A stretch of DNA of 64,000 bases from a virus. The DNA is taken from IMG/VR virus record IMGVR_UViG_3300020201_000015, positions 25,370 through 89,369 of that record, one strand, 5' to 3'. Position numbers and translations under genes: made by a program. Shown here piece after piece: positions 55,879-64,000 of the stretch. Numbering within the stretch: the stretch's first letter is position 1; each line of letters starts with the position of its first letter. The notes under the pieces are model-generated. The model saw only the letters and a list, made by a program, of their open reading frames with translations. It was not told the DNA's origin and ran no database searches.

Positions 55879-57059
55879 TCGGGATCTCCACCGAAGACGA
55901 CGTCTTCGACTCGCATCAGCTGGATGGTCGTCGTGCGATGCGGATTGCGACGATGCGCGACCGCCTCAGCCCAGAACTTGCCGCTAATGCCGAACTCGTC
56001 GTCATCGACCTCGAACACCACGTCGGGCGCTGGGATCGACATCTCGCCGTTGTACAGGTTGGGCAACGCGTGCCCTGCGATCGTGTACGAGAGCGACCAT
56101 GCGCCGCGGCGCGCCTCGATGATCTTGCGACGAGCCAGGAACTCGGCCTGCTCGATGGTCTTGCTCTTTGGGTCGGAGATGCACAGCGGGCGGTCGAAGC
56201 CCCAGCCAACCATCTCCTGGTCCTCGTAGGATGCGAAGATCTTGGTGCGCGCATCGGCGGCGCCGCCGGCTCGCGAGTGAACTTCGCAGCGAGAGAATCG
56301 CGCGGTCGGCTCGTTCTTGTACTCGCCGTCGATGATGTTCGTCTTGCCGTTGCGCCGAAACAGCCGAAAGGTCGGCTGCTGCGCCGTGTTCGGCGTGGTC
56401 AGCATCACGGTCCCATCGCCAGCGGCCCACAGGAACAGGCCAGCGCGATCCATCTCTGGCTTGAGAAAGTCCGACAGCCAACGCTGACCCATCTTCAGCT
56501 GTAGTTTCTTCGACTGCGCAGCCTTGGACGCGAGCTTCAATTCGAATCCTAGCCCCCTGGCAATCACGCGCGCGAGCGCTACGGGCCCTGAGTCCTGCTC
56601 CACGGGCGCCTTCGTAATGGCCTTGCGGTTCGCCTCGTTGGAGAAGATGACCGTCGGCGCGCCGGAAAGGCCGTATGCCTCTGTCATGGCAGCGTTGACG
56701 AGGTCGAGAAACGACGCGTCCGAGAATCCCTGCTCGGTGCGCGCGAAGGCGTCGTTGAGCGTCGCTAGCGTATCGCGGCCGCGGACCGAGCAGCGATTGC
56801 CTCCCTCTCCCTTGCCGAGCGTGTAGCCGTCGCTGCGGCCCGAGAACTGGGCAGCGCCGCCGATGCGAAGCTCGAACGGCGTGCCTGGTACCCAAAGCTC
56901 CGCGAGCTCGCGGACGGGCACCGCTGCGCCGAGCGTCAGGCAGAACGCCGCAGGCTGTTGGAGGATGCCGAGAATGACCTCGTAGCTCTCCGAGTACAGG
57001 ATCGGGATACCGTCCGAGACCAACTCGATTCGGTTGGCTTCTTCGTCGAATCGCGCCAT
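55875..57059 (-). CDS. Baseplate hub protein (Mu gp44-like)
   Basis: The product is 394 residues. Hub-fold segments: NRIELVSDGIPILYSESYEV, VPGTPFELRIGGAAQFSGR, TLGKGEGGNRCSVRGRD, ALARVIARGLGFEL and KTIEQAEFLARRKIIEARRGAWSLSYTIAGH. It sits between the DNA-circularisation-like protein and the spike, as in Mu. The ATG shares a base with the next stop. Confidence 0.8.
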   Translation of the reverse strand: MARFDEEANRIELVSDGIPILYSESYEVILGILQQPAAFCLTLGAAVPVRELAELWVPGTPFELRIGGAAQFSGRSDGYTLGKGEGGNRCSVRGRDTLATLNDAFARTEQGFSDASFLDLVNAAMTEAYGLSGAPTVIFSNEANRKAITKAPVEQDSGPVALARVIARGLGFELKLASKAAQSKKLQLKMGQRWLSDFLKPEMDRAGLFLWAAGDGTVMLTTPNTAQQPTFRLFRRNGKTNIIDGEYKNEPTARFSRCEVHSRAGGAADARTKIFASYEDQEMVGWGFDRPLCISDPKSKTIEQAEFLARRKIIEARRGAWSLSYTIAGHALPNLYNGEMSIPAPDVVFEVDDDEFGISGKFWAEAVAHRRNPHRTTTIQLMRVEDVVFGGDPE

Positions 57060-57946
57060 CAGACCCTGAGCGTCGTGCCCTCGGGGATTGCGAACGCGTC
57101 GTCGATGACGCTGCGATTCGACTGGAGAATGTCAACGGCGTGCGACGTGTCGCCGAACACGACGATGGACACCTCGGTGACCGACATCTCGGACGTCGTG
57201 ACGTACGACGTAGTCGGCGCGATGACCGCGGCGACCTTCTCGCCTGATGAGATCAACGTTGCGCCGAGGTCGCGAAGCGCGCGGCCTACGGCGAAGTTGT
57301 CCGGGTCGCCAAGTTCTGACGCCGATGCTTCGATCTGTTGAATCTTGCTGGTGACGCCAGCGATCTTCGCGCCGAGCTGGTCGCCCGCAAGCTCCACCTG
57401 ATCGAGCACGCCCTGCACCTCGTTCATGGCGCCTTCGATCGATTCGAAGAGGTCGGGCTCCTCCAACTCGAGCGGCGCGATGGCAGCCATGACAAGCTCG
57501 ATCTTGTTGAACAGCGACGAGGATGTCGTCTGAATCACGTCGTCGATGGAAAGCTCCTCCTCGGAGATCTCCAAGAACGACATCTTCATCCGGATGCCGT
57601 CCCGCATCCGAGTCGGGTCCGCCTGCTCGTCCCAATCGATGCAACGCGCATCGATGGTGCCGAGGTGCGGCACGACGAGCGGTCCGATCTCGCCCTTTTC
57701 GAACAGGATTCGGATCTGGTTGAGCGTGTCGGTGAAGGCGAGCGGCCCATGGACTGGGTCGTTGGCCGAAAAGACGGCGTCGTACTCCACGGTGTAGGAG
57801 CGGCGTCCGATGCCCTCGTCCTGCCCACCAGGCGAGCCGGGGTACTCGTGCAGGTGGTGCCGATAGCCGCCCTTGACGCTCCACCTCGTGACGGCGAACC
57901 CCAGCCCGGCGAATGAAGCCGGCTGAAGCTCGTCGAAGGGGCTCAA
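57059..57946 (-). CDS. DNA-circularisation N-terminal-domain protein (Mu gp43-like)
   Basis: The product is 295 residues. ASFAGLGFAVTRWSVKGGYRHHLHEYPGSPGGQDEGIGRRSY is the family signature (family name Phage_DNA_circ_N). The later part is helical and acidic. In Mu this protein belongs to the tail baseplate; the old name is misleading. The GTG overlaps the tape-measure stop by four bases. Confidence 0.8.
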   Translation of the reverse strand: MSPFDELQPASFAGLGFAVTRWSVKGGYRHHLHEYPGSPGGQDEGIGRRSYTVEYDAVFSANDPVHGPLAFTDTLNQIRILFEKGEIGPLVVPHLGTIDARCIDWDEQADPTRMRDGIRMKMSFLEISEEELSIDDVIQTTSSSLFNKIELVMAAIAPLELEEPDLFESIEGAMNEVQGVLDQVELAGDQLGAKIAGVTSKIQQIEASASELGDPDNFAVGRALRDLGATLISSGEKVAAVIAPTTSYVTTSEMSVTEVSIVVFGDTSHAVDILQSNRSVIDDAFAIPEGTTLRV

Positions 57947-60306
57947 GGTCTGGCGATGCCTGGTGGCGGGGCGCCACGGCCAGCGGGATCTACGCCGGGC
58001 GTTGGCTGGTTGGTGACGGTCACGTTGATGTTGCCGCCCATCTTGGCGGTGAGGTTGTCAATGGCGGCCTGCACGGCTACCATCTGCGCTTCGAGTTCAG
58101 GCTGCCGAGCAACCTTTTCCTCTTGAGCGCTTTGCTCCTGAAGGCTCTGGCCAATTCTGCCGCCAGACGCCCAATTGCCGGCAGCGCTGGCATACCCACC
58201 ACCGAGATAGTCGAAGACCGACTGCTCCTGGCTTTTTGAATCGATGATCTCGGAGCCGAGACGCTGGACTGTGACCATGCCCTCTGCGAGCGCGCCTTCC
58301 TGCTCTGCTGCCGAACCGCCCATGCTCATGCGAAGTCGGCTGGCGGCATTGCTGCCCTCGTTGAGGGAGCCCTGTGTCGCGATGTACGCCTTGCGATCAG
58401 CCTCCTCGTCCATGCTGTCGAGCGCGGCGCCAGCGGCGAAGCCGACGAGGGCGGCGCCTGCCACGGGGAGGACCTTGCCGACTGCGCCAGCGCCGCCGGG
58501 AACCACGCCTGGGGCCACGCCAGCCCCGGCGCCGCCGCCAATCATCTTCTTCAGCAGCGAGGCCATGCCGCTAGAGATCGCCGTCTCAAGGCCCGCCTTT
58601 GCGATGCTGCCGACGATGGCCAGCGTGATCGCTTTGCCGGGGTTGTCGACGGCCCACGCGATAGCGTGGCTGAGCGCCTCGGCCAGCTTGATGAGGCCAG
58701 GAGCGGCGCGCTCAAGAGCCGGCGCAAGCTTCGCCTGCAAGCCGGCGGTGACGTCGTCCATGCGGTTGTTGAACTGCTGCGCCTTGGCGGACTGAGACTC
58801 CAGCGCCTTACCGAGCGACTCGCGGATCTCGCCCTCGCCCATGGCGACTTTCTTGAACTTGTCCAGCTCTTCGGTCACTGCCTTGAGGCCCGCCGATGTC
58901 GCCTCGGCCTCACTGCCACCGGCAGATCTCGAAGCATTGCGAGCGCGCCGAAACGTGTTCGCAGAGCCCTCGACAGCGCGCGCTCCAGAAGAGTTGTAGT
59001 AGAGCTTCTTGAAACGCTCTGGATCTCCGCCGGTCTTCGCAAGCGCATCCTTGAGGAGTTCTTCCGGGTTGCGGATCATCCCCGTATCTTGGTTTATGAC
59101 GTCGATGCCTTCTTTCTTGAAAGCTTCCATCCGAGCGGGGGTCCGGAACGTGTTGACCATCCCGGATACGCTTGATGCGGCGATGTTCGCCGTGGTCGCG
59201 CCGCCCTTTTGGCGGGCCAATTGAGCAAACGCGCCCATGAGCACGATGTTGTCTTCGGTCTTGCCGTCGAAGGCCGTAGCGGCAACGCTAACCTTCGCCA
59301 TCTGCGTAGCGAGATCCTTGAGTTCGACCGCGCCGAGCTTGCCCTGCCCAGCGATGGATCGCATGACCTGGCCGATTCGCTTGATCTTGTCCTCGCCCTT
59401 CATGTCGCCGAGCACGCTGGAAACGTCGCCAGCTGCTTCGACCATGTCGCCGAGGTCGGTACCAGTCGCGCGTGACAATGCGCCAAGTTCCTTCATGACG
59501 CCCATGCCCGTTTTCAGGTCGCCGGTCTTGCCTACGAATGCCTGAAGGCCTTCCATGGCCTCAGTGCGACTGAACGCGTTTGCGTCGGCCGACTCTTTTA
59601 CGTTCTTCTGGATGTCGGCCTGATCGACACGGATGCGCGAGGAGTCGCCTTCGGCCGCGTTCGGGTTGTAGCCCGAGTTGGACAGGTCGATCGCCCGCTT
59701 CTCCAACTCCACGTTGCGCGCGGCGGACGCGCCAATGTCGAGGTTGACGCCAGCGCCACGGGCCAGCTGCCCAGCGACGCCCATACCGAAGCGCGCTGTC
59801 TGCCCCAGGTTCGACACCGTGCGGCGACCGAACTCGCGAGCGAAGATGTTGCGATTGATCGTCGACTCGCGCTGGCTTGATGCCGCCTTGCGCTTGTCGG
59901 CACGCTCGCTCGCGGCGACGACGCGCATGACGTCTCGCTCTTCTGCGTCGTGAGCCTTCTTGGAGGCGCGCATCCGATCGTCAAAGCCGCGCATGTCGGC
60001 GCGGACGGACTTCTGCCGGCGCCTGTCAGCGTCAGCCGCTGCGCTCGCCTCGAGCCTGGCGATCTGCGCGTTGACGCGGGTGACCGAGCGCACTTGAGCC
60101 TGCGCGCGACGCTCTTCTGCCGCGGCCGATTGCGTCGCGCTACGTGCGGCATCCTGGCCCTGGGCCTTGCCAGAGCGGGCCATGGCTTCGCGCGCTTTGC
60201 CGCCCGCCTTGTTGGCGCGCTGCTCGACTTGATCGAAGCTCCGCGCGACCGATGAGTCGAGCGCTGCTCCGATCGTGATCCGGATCTGGGCGATGGCGTG
60301 CCTCAG
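57943..60306 (-). CDS. Tail tape-measure protein
   Basis: The product is about 787 residues if it starts at the CTG at 60306, 746 if at ATG 60183. It is long and helical, with charged repeats at the N-terminus and a hydrophobic stretch near residues 560-620 (GKAITLAIVGSIAKAGLE, VLPVAGAALVGFAAGAAL). It sets the tail length. The CTG overlaps the preceding stop by four bases (CTGA), as the other junctions do with ATGA and GTGA, and the added N-terminus (RHAIAQIRITIGAALDSSVARSF) is like other tape measures. The start is uncertain. Confidence 0.75.
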   Translation of the reverse strand: MRHAIAQIRITIGAALDSSVARSFDQVEQRANKAGGKAREAMARSGKAQGQDAARSATQSAAAEERRAQAQVRSVTRVNAQIARLEASAAADADRRRQKSVRADMRGFDDRMRASKKAHDAEERDVMRVVAASERADKRKAASSQRESTINRNIFAREFGRRTVSNLGQTARFGMGVAGQLARGAGVNLDIGASAARNVELEKRAIDLSNSGYNPNAAEGDSSRIRVDQADIQKNVKESADANAFSRTEAMEGLQAFVGKTGDLKTGMGVMKELGALSRATGTDLGDMVEAAGDVSSVLGDMKGEDKIKRIGQVMRSIAGQGKLGAVELKDLATQMAKVSVAATAFDGKTEDNIVLMGAFAQLARQKGGATTANIAASSVSGMVNTFRTPARMEAFKKEGIDVINQDTGMIRNPEELLKDALAKTGGDPERFKKLYYNSSGARAVEGSANTFRRARNASRSAGGSEAEATSAGLKAVTEELDKFKKVAMGEGEIRESLGKALESQSAKAQQFNNRMDDVTAGLQAKLAPALERAAPGLIKLAEALSHAIAWAVDNPGKAITLAIVGSIAKAGLETAISSGMASLLKKMIGGGAGAGVAPGVVPGGAGAVGKVLPVAGAALVGFAAGAALDSMDEEADRKAYIATQGSLNEGSNAASRLRMSMGGSAAEQEGALAEGMVTVQRLGSEIIDSKSQEQSVFDYLGGGYASAAGNWASGGRIGQSLQEQSAQEEKVARQPELEAQMVAVQAAIDNLTAKMGGNINVTVTNQPTPGVDPAGRGAPPPGIARP

Positions 60307-60920
60307 CCCTGCGCGCGCAGGTCGTCAAGAATGCGTGCCAGCAGCCGACGGTCGCCGTCGTGCAAGTGACCGATCGCGTCGGCATCAGCCAGACGGGTCG
60401 ACAGGTCGGATAGATCTTCGGGCGTCGCTAGCCGAAGGAGCGGGGAAAGCTGCTCGGTCAGTTCGGCGTAGCCCTGCCACAGACGCAGGATGCCCTTTTC
60501 TGTGAACGCCACGCCCACGAGGTCGGCGGCCATAGCCTTGAACCAGGAGCGGGTGACATCGTGAGGCTGGCACACGGCTTCCGCCATCACGCCGCGGACG
60601 ATCTGCCCGTTCCAGTGCTCCACGTACGACTCCGAGTTGCGCGACGCCTCTGGGTAGAAGCGGTCGGCGCTCACGGTCGCATTCGCGCGCGCCTTGTCGT
60701 GCGTCGACTCTGAGCATAGGCGCAAGCCAATGCGAACTGGCTCATTCGGCTTGCCAGCCCAGGACTGCGCGAATGCTGACGGCGGCAGCGTAACGACGAT
60801 CGGCGCGTCCTTGGCGCTCACGTGCGCCTCTGTTGGCACAGACGTGACGCCCTTGGCGGAGTCGAGCGCGCTACGGTGAGCGGCAGATATCGCCGGCCGC
60901 GGCCTCACTTGAGACGCCAT
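60303..60920 (-). CDS. Tail assembly protein, gp41 region
   Basis: The product is 205 residues. It has no motif I recognise; LRLWQGYAELTEQLSPLLRLATPEDLSDLSTRLADAD is a helical acidic end. Its place before the tape-measure gene and behind the tube gene fits a tail-assembly chaperone. The ATG follows a ten-base gap. Confidence 0.5.
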   Translation of the reverse strand: MASQVRPRPAISAAHRSALDSAKGVTSVPTEAHVSAKDAPIVVTLPPSAFAQSWAGKPNEPVRIGLRLCSESTHDKARANATVSADRFYPEASRNSESYVEHWNGQIVRGVMAEAVCQPHDVTRSWFKAMAADLVGVAFTEKGILRLWQGYAELTEQLSPLLRLATPEDLSDLSTRLADADAIGHLHDGDRRLLARILDDLRAQG

Positions 60921-60930
60921 TGCACCGACC

Positions 60931-61524
60931 TCACGAGGGGGTTGAGGTGCGGGAAGGTTCGCTCGAAGTGGTAGATGAGCCCGAGGTATAGAGCGACTTC
61001 AGCGCGTCCGAGCTCACAAGCAGGTCGACCAAAGTACGCACCCATTGCCTGCGCGCAACCGGCTGCCACAGCTCGAAAGGGAGTTCATGCCCCTCCGGGA
61101 CGAGCGCGGCTTCGAACACCTTTGAGACCGCTTCGTCGAGCGTCATCGTGCTCAGCCGCGGCGACACCTCGTCTTGCAACGAGGTCTGCCGATCGAAGAG
61201 CAGGAACACGCGCTCGCGGTCGAGCCCGTCTTTGACCTCTGCCACGCTGGCGAAATACGCCTCTTCGACGTCCTGCTTGTCCGGGTCGATCGCTGACTTG
61301 GCGACGATCTCGCAAGCGAGCGCGAAGTCGAACACGACGCTTCCGTGGTCCGCTGGGACACCGGCTGCCTTGGCGGCGGCAGACGCCGCTACCAGGCAAG
61401 CCTCGTGCTCCGCGCCATTGAGCACGCGCAGGTCACACGCCGCTTCCTTGCCATGAAGCGTGGTGAACCTGACGTCCTTGCGACGGGCGCGGGTGCCCTT
61501 GCAGATGGCGGCGAACTTCGACAT
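60931..61524 (-). CDS. Tail assembly chaperone candidate
   Basis: The product is 197 residues. It begins SKFAAICKGTRARRKDVRFTTLHG and has a helical ALACEIVAKSAIDPDKQD region. The C-terminal Ser/Thr-rich tail ends SRTSTPS. The place after the tube gene fits the frameshifted chaperone slot of other phages, though I see no slippery sequence I would trust. The ATG shares one base with the tube stop. Confidence 0.5.
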   Translation of the reverse strand: MSKFAAICKGTRARRKDVRFTTLHGKEAACDLRVLNGAEHEACLVAASAAAKAAGVPADHGSVVFDFALACEIVAKSAIDPDKQDVEEAYFASVAEVKDGLDRERVFLLFDRQTSLQDEVSPRLSTMTLDEAVSKVFEAALVPEGHELPFELWQPVARRQWVRTLVDLLVSSDALKSLYTSGSSTTSSEPSRTSTPS

Positions 61525-61889
61525 CAGGTGGCTTCGGGACGGGCACCGCGGAAGGTGAACTGGCCTCTGAGTGAGCCGTTCGCCATCGTCGTATTGAGAA
61601 CGCCGGTGATGAAGCGCCCGTCGGCCTTGTAGATCTTGCCGCCGGCAAAGTAGCCGATGGATGCGTCGGTCTGTCCGAGCAGTGCGTCGATGGCGCCAGC
61701 GTCTTCGCCGGCCTCCGGGATGGCTTCGGTGAACTCGACCGAGCAGGTCACCTTGCCGTCGCTCTCGAAGATCGACTCGTCGGTGATGACCTGCTCGCCG
61801 TTGCCGTTGATGGTCAGCTGGGCCGACTCGGCATAGGCGACCTTGCGCGACCCGAGGTACACGGACGCGTGAATCATGCGATCGGCCAT
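61524..61889 (-). CDS. Tail tube protein (Mu gpM-like)
   Basis: The product is 121 residues: MIHASVYLGSRKVAYAESAQLTINGNGEQVITDESI and GVLNTTMANGSLRGQFTFRG, the typical short tube fold. It forms the inner tube under the sheath. AAGGGA precedes the ATG. Confidence 0.75.
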   Translation of the reverse strand: MADRMIHASVYLGSRKVAYAESAQLTINGNGEQVITDESIFESDGKVTCSVEFTEAIPEAGEDAGAIDALLGQTDASIGYFAGGKIYKADGRFITGVLNTTMANGSLRGQFTFRGARPEAT

Positions 61890-61925
61890 GTGGTCGTCGT
61901 CCCTTCGTGCTGGGCCTCCGTCCGC

Positions 61926-61942
61926 GCTCGCCAGATGCGAGC
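61926..61942. repeat. Six-base-pair hairpin in the sheath-tube gap
   Basis: GCTCGC-CAGAT-GCGAGC is a perfect inverted repeat. It lies between the sheath stop and the tube start and may be an mRNA processing or stability hairpin; no U-run follows. Confidence 0.5.
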
Positions 61943-61967
61943 GGCGACGGGCGGCCGATGACTGTTT

Positions 61968-61983
61968 GGCGCGCTAACGCGCC
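61968..61983. repeat. Second hairpin in the sheath-tube gap
   Basis: GGCGCG-CTAA-CGCGCC is a perfect six-pair stem just after the sheath gene stop. On the minus strand it is followed by AAACAG and not by a U-run, so a terminator is doubtful. It may allow partial termination or set the sheath-to-tube ratio. Confidence 0.5.
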
Positions 61984-61988
61984 GGGCT

Positions 61989-63494
61989 TCAGATCGTGTT
62001 GAGCTGGCGCGAGACGAAGCCGAGCTGGTGCTGCGTCGGGAGCGGGAAGATGTCCGAGGACGTCATGATCCGCTTGGCCGTGGCGTTCCACTCGCTGACG
62101 GGAGGGAACTGGCGCACCGCCGTGAGGATGCGCTCATCCTGCATGCGAATCAGCTCCTCGAAAACTCGCGAGTTCCAGTGGCGCGGGAAGCCGATGCCGG
62201 CGGGCGGCGTCGGGTCCCCGTCGGCGGGGTTGTCTTGCACGTACTCGTTGGCGACGAGGTACTCGGTGATCCAGATGAACTTCATCCGGTCGCGCCAGTA
62301 GTCAGCGGTCGTGGCCTGACCGACGTCGAGTGTCTTGTAGTCCGGCTCCGAGCCGTTGAGGCTGCGCGTGGTGATTGCGCGGATGGTCACGATCTCGCCG
62401 GCCTCGTTGGTCGTGCAGACCGAAACGCCGTTGTCGAGCGCCGCTTGCTGCACCGGAGTGCTGGGCCGCGACGCCGCGAGCGGGGCGCCCTTGCAGCCCG
62501 GGACAACGTGGCCGTCGAGGTTCCTGTTCGGGTTCGTCGCCTCCATCATGGCGCGGTAGGCCGCCCAAGATGCGGCGATCTCGCCGGCCGGAGTCTCGGC
62601 GTGTTGTGACCACTTCGCCTCGAAACGCTGGTCGTTCAAAGTCGTCTGCGCAAGCGACGTGGTCGCCGCGAGCGTGCCAGTGAAACCGACGACGCTGTGC
62701 TCGAGCCGGCCAACGAGCGGGCCAGCCTTGTCGTCGATCTGCGCCTCGATATCGAGGAGCGAAGCCGAGTCGTTCTGCGCCCACGCGATGCGGTCGAACT
62801 TGAGCGGGTGCAGCGTGGCCAGCATGAGCGCCAGCGGTTCTACGCCAGTTCCACCGGTGAAAGGCACCTGCACGTTTGCGAGGATAGGCGTGCCGCCAGC
62901 AATGGCGACGGTCATGCCAGACGGGCGCAGGACGCTGTCCTGTCGCAGGAAGAGCGCGTTGCCTCGGATGCCAGGGTTCTTGTGGGTCAGCGTCACGACG
63001 CCAGCCGTGTTTGCGGCAGTCACTGGCAACTGGAGGTTGGCGTTGACGACCGCAACGATCGCTTCGGCGGCAAGCGTCACAGTGACTGACGTGGTCGTGA
63101 AGTTGACCTCTACCAGGTCTCCGCCAACGTAGAAGTTGACAGTCCCGGCAAGCGCCCACGATCCAGCGATCGTGATGGTCGAGGTCGCCGCAGCAGCGCC
63201 CACCGCGGCCAGTGGGCAAGCGATGAAGTATCGCGGGCCGCGGGTTCTCATAGCCTTGCGCATCATCCGAGCGGCCTCGCCGCCGGAGCCCGCAACGGCA
63301 TCTGCCTCGTCGAGAGAGAAGACCTCTTTGACCTCCGAGTCGGGCACGATGGTGCCAAGGCTCGGATGCTTGAGCCCGACCACGAGCACCTTCATGGCGC
63401 CGGTCGCGAATGCGCTACGTCCGGCGCCGAAGACGGTCTGGCCGTAGAAGCCGGGCACCTTGTACGAGTCGGAGAATCCTTCGACAACAATCAT
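61989..63494 (-). CDS. Contractile tail sheath protein (Mu gpL-like)
   Basis: The product is 501 residues. KVPGFYGQTVFGAGRSAFATGAMKVLVVGLK, SLDEADAVAGSGGEAARMMRKAMR, RFEAKWSQHAETPAGEIAASWAAYRAMMEATNPNRNLDGH and ITTRSLNGSEPDYKTLDVGQATTADYWRDRM form the classic Mu-type sheath pattern. It contracts during injection. The ATG lies three bases after the preceding stop. Confidence 0.9.
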   Translation of the reverse strand: MIVVEGFSDSYKVPGFYGQTVFGAGRSAFATGAMKVLVVGLKHPSLGTIVPDSEVKEVFSLDEADAVAGSGGEAARMMRKAMRTRGPRYFIACPLAAVGAAAATSTITIAGSWALAGTVNFYVGGDLVEVNFTTTSVTVTLAAEAIVAVVNANLQLPVTAANTAGVVTLTHKNPGIRGNALFLRQDSVLRPSGMTVAIAGGTPILANVQVPFTGGTGVEPLALMLATLHPLKFDRIAWAQNDSASLLDIEAQIDDKAGPLVGRLEHSVVGFTGTLAATTSLAQTTLNDQRFEAKWSQHAETPAGEIAASWAAYRAMMEATNPNRNLDGHVVPGCKGAPLAASRPSTPVQQAALDNGVSVCTTNEAGEIVTIRAITTRSLNGSEPDYKTLDVGQATTADYWRDRMKFIWITEYLVANEYVQDNPADGDPTPPAGIGFPRHWNSRVFEELIRMQDERILTAVRQFPPVSEWNATAKRIMTSSDIFPLPTQHQLGFVSRQLNTI

Positions 63495-63497
63495 GGC

Positions 63498-63956
63498 TCA
63501 GGACTCCTTCGACGTGTCGGGAGACGCAGCGGCGCGCCGCGCAGGGCTGGCGGCAACGACGCCAAAGGCGGCTACCTCGGAGTCGATCGCGAACTGCTGC
63601 GACCATTCTGATGTGTCGGCGTCGGTAATGCAGGTGCAGGTCTTCGAGACCCCCGAAAGCATCGGGCACTCGGCCTCATGCGCCTGCTCGGCGCGGTAGC
63701 TAGCCATCGCGGCGGCCCGCGCTGCGGCGAGCTTGGCCATCGGGACCTTGCCGTCGGTGACGATGAACAGGTCGGCGTCTCGGGCCAGCTGGCGATAGAA
63801 CGCCTCGAGCTGGCCAGTCGAGTCGACCACAACCAGATCGACGCCAAACTCGAAGCGGTACTCGCTGCGCGACTGCTGCGCGAGCGCGGGGCCCCGACCT
63901 CGCGTGTCATGGTCTAGCAAGACGCGAATCGCTCCGACGAAAGCTCGGTTCGGCAT
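63498..63956 (-). CDS. Tail-terminator/gp37-38 region protein, hypothetical
   Basis: The product is 152 residues. It sits directly before the sheath gene, as the tail-completion genes of Mu do. It has an acidic middle and CPMLSGVSKTCTCIT. No family recognised. Confidence 0.5.
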   Translation of the reverse strand: MPNRAFVGAIRVLLDHDTRGRGPALAQQSRSEYRFEFGVDLVVVDSTGQLEAFYRQLARDADLFIVTDGKVPMAKLAAARAAAMASYRAEQAHEAECPMLSGVSKTCTCITDADTSEWSQQFAIDSEVAAFGVVAASPARRAAASPDTSKES

Positions 63957-63964
63957 GATCGACG

Positions 63965-64000
63965 TCAGGCGAGGGGTCTCGCCAATCGGCGCAGCTGGAC
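63965..64000 (-). CDS. C-terminal end of an upstream gene (partial)
   Basis: The last 36 bases read on the minus strand as VQLRRLARPLA followed by TGA. It is the tail of a gene continuing beyond the window, probably of the head-tail connection. Too short to judge. Confidence 0.3.
   Translation of the reverse strand, partial: VQLRRLARPLA

Noticed and set aside
61968-61983. Intrinsic terminator between sheath and tube genes
   Set aside because: Perfect hairpin, but no U-run follows on either strand. Kept only as an inverted repeat.
1-64000. Integrase, transposase, terminase or attachment site in the window
   Set aside because: No open frame shows the motifs of these proteins, and I could not see a convincing att-type repeat. 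They may lie outside the window.

Overview
The window is a GC-rich stretch of a contractile-tailed (myovirus-type) phage or prophage. Tail genes run in the order of phage Mu (sheath, tube, tape measure, DNA-circularisation protein, hub, spike, gp46, gp47). The early genes show a phage Dam-type methylase, DUF4942, two ParB-like proteins, an RNA ligase, a Sak4-like recombinase, a Cas4/RecB-like nuclease and SSB. No terminase, portal, capsid, integrase, transposase, polymerase or replicative helicase lies in the window, so it is only part of a larger genome. A Ser/Gly-rich, Cys-containing lipoprotein at 10325-10966 resembles predicted secreted proteins of Myxococcota. A host in that group is a weak inference, and nothing in the window proves it.

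There are three transcription blocks. Block 1 (3-10966, minus) reads from an XRE repressor through an antirepressor-like protein, ParB-like proteins, an RNA ligase, zinc-ribbon proteins and methylases. It includes a C5 cytosine methylase that has lost its target-recognition region. Block 2 (11232-35141, plus) is the early block. It holds small unknown genes, a tandem family of paralogues, the recombination module, and then an unexpected type IV CRISPR-Cas effector operon (csf1-csf2-csf3-cas6-like, 20131-24189). The operon sits inside a chain of overlapping phage genes. A second cluster follows (24577-28578): a DPPW-type methylase, an unknown protein, an IbrA-like PP-loop/PAPS-reductase protein, an IbrB-like ParB protein and a second PP-loop protein. 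An island of about 20 small unknown genes follows (28699-34855). Block 3 (about 35116-64000, minus) holds tail fibres and decorations, a lysis region, the baseplate, spike, hub, tape measure, tube and sheath.

Almost every gene is joined to the next by a 4-base overlap (ATGA or GTGA) or a 1-base overlap (TGATG), so translational coupling is pervasive; I used these overlaps to set starts. Two kinds of repeated regulatory element occur in the early block. One is a 28-29 bp sigma70-like promoter with a nearly identical leader, present four times (11158, 28627, 29777, 32258). The other is an intercistronic element, present three times (29152, 30323, 32665), that can fold into a three-way junction and ends in the same ribosome-binding leader. 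Two copies of a TTGACACGTGT site flank the repressor/lipoprotein region and look like the lysis-lysogeny operators.

The main discovery candidate is the phage-borne type IV CRISPR-like complex. It has no CRISPR array, no Cas1/Cas2 and no DinG (Csf4) in the window. Its Csf2 carries an extra N-terminal region of about 170 residues, it has a Cas6-like protein that IV-B systems normally lack, and two CysH/PP-loop proteins lie close downstream. All functional calls come from reading the sequence by eye; no database search was run.
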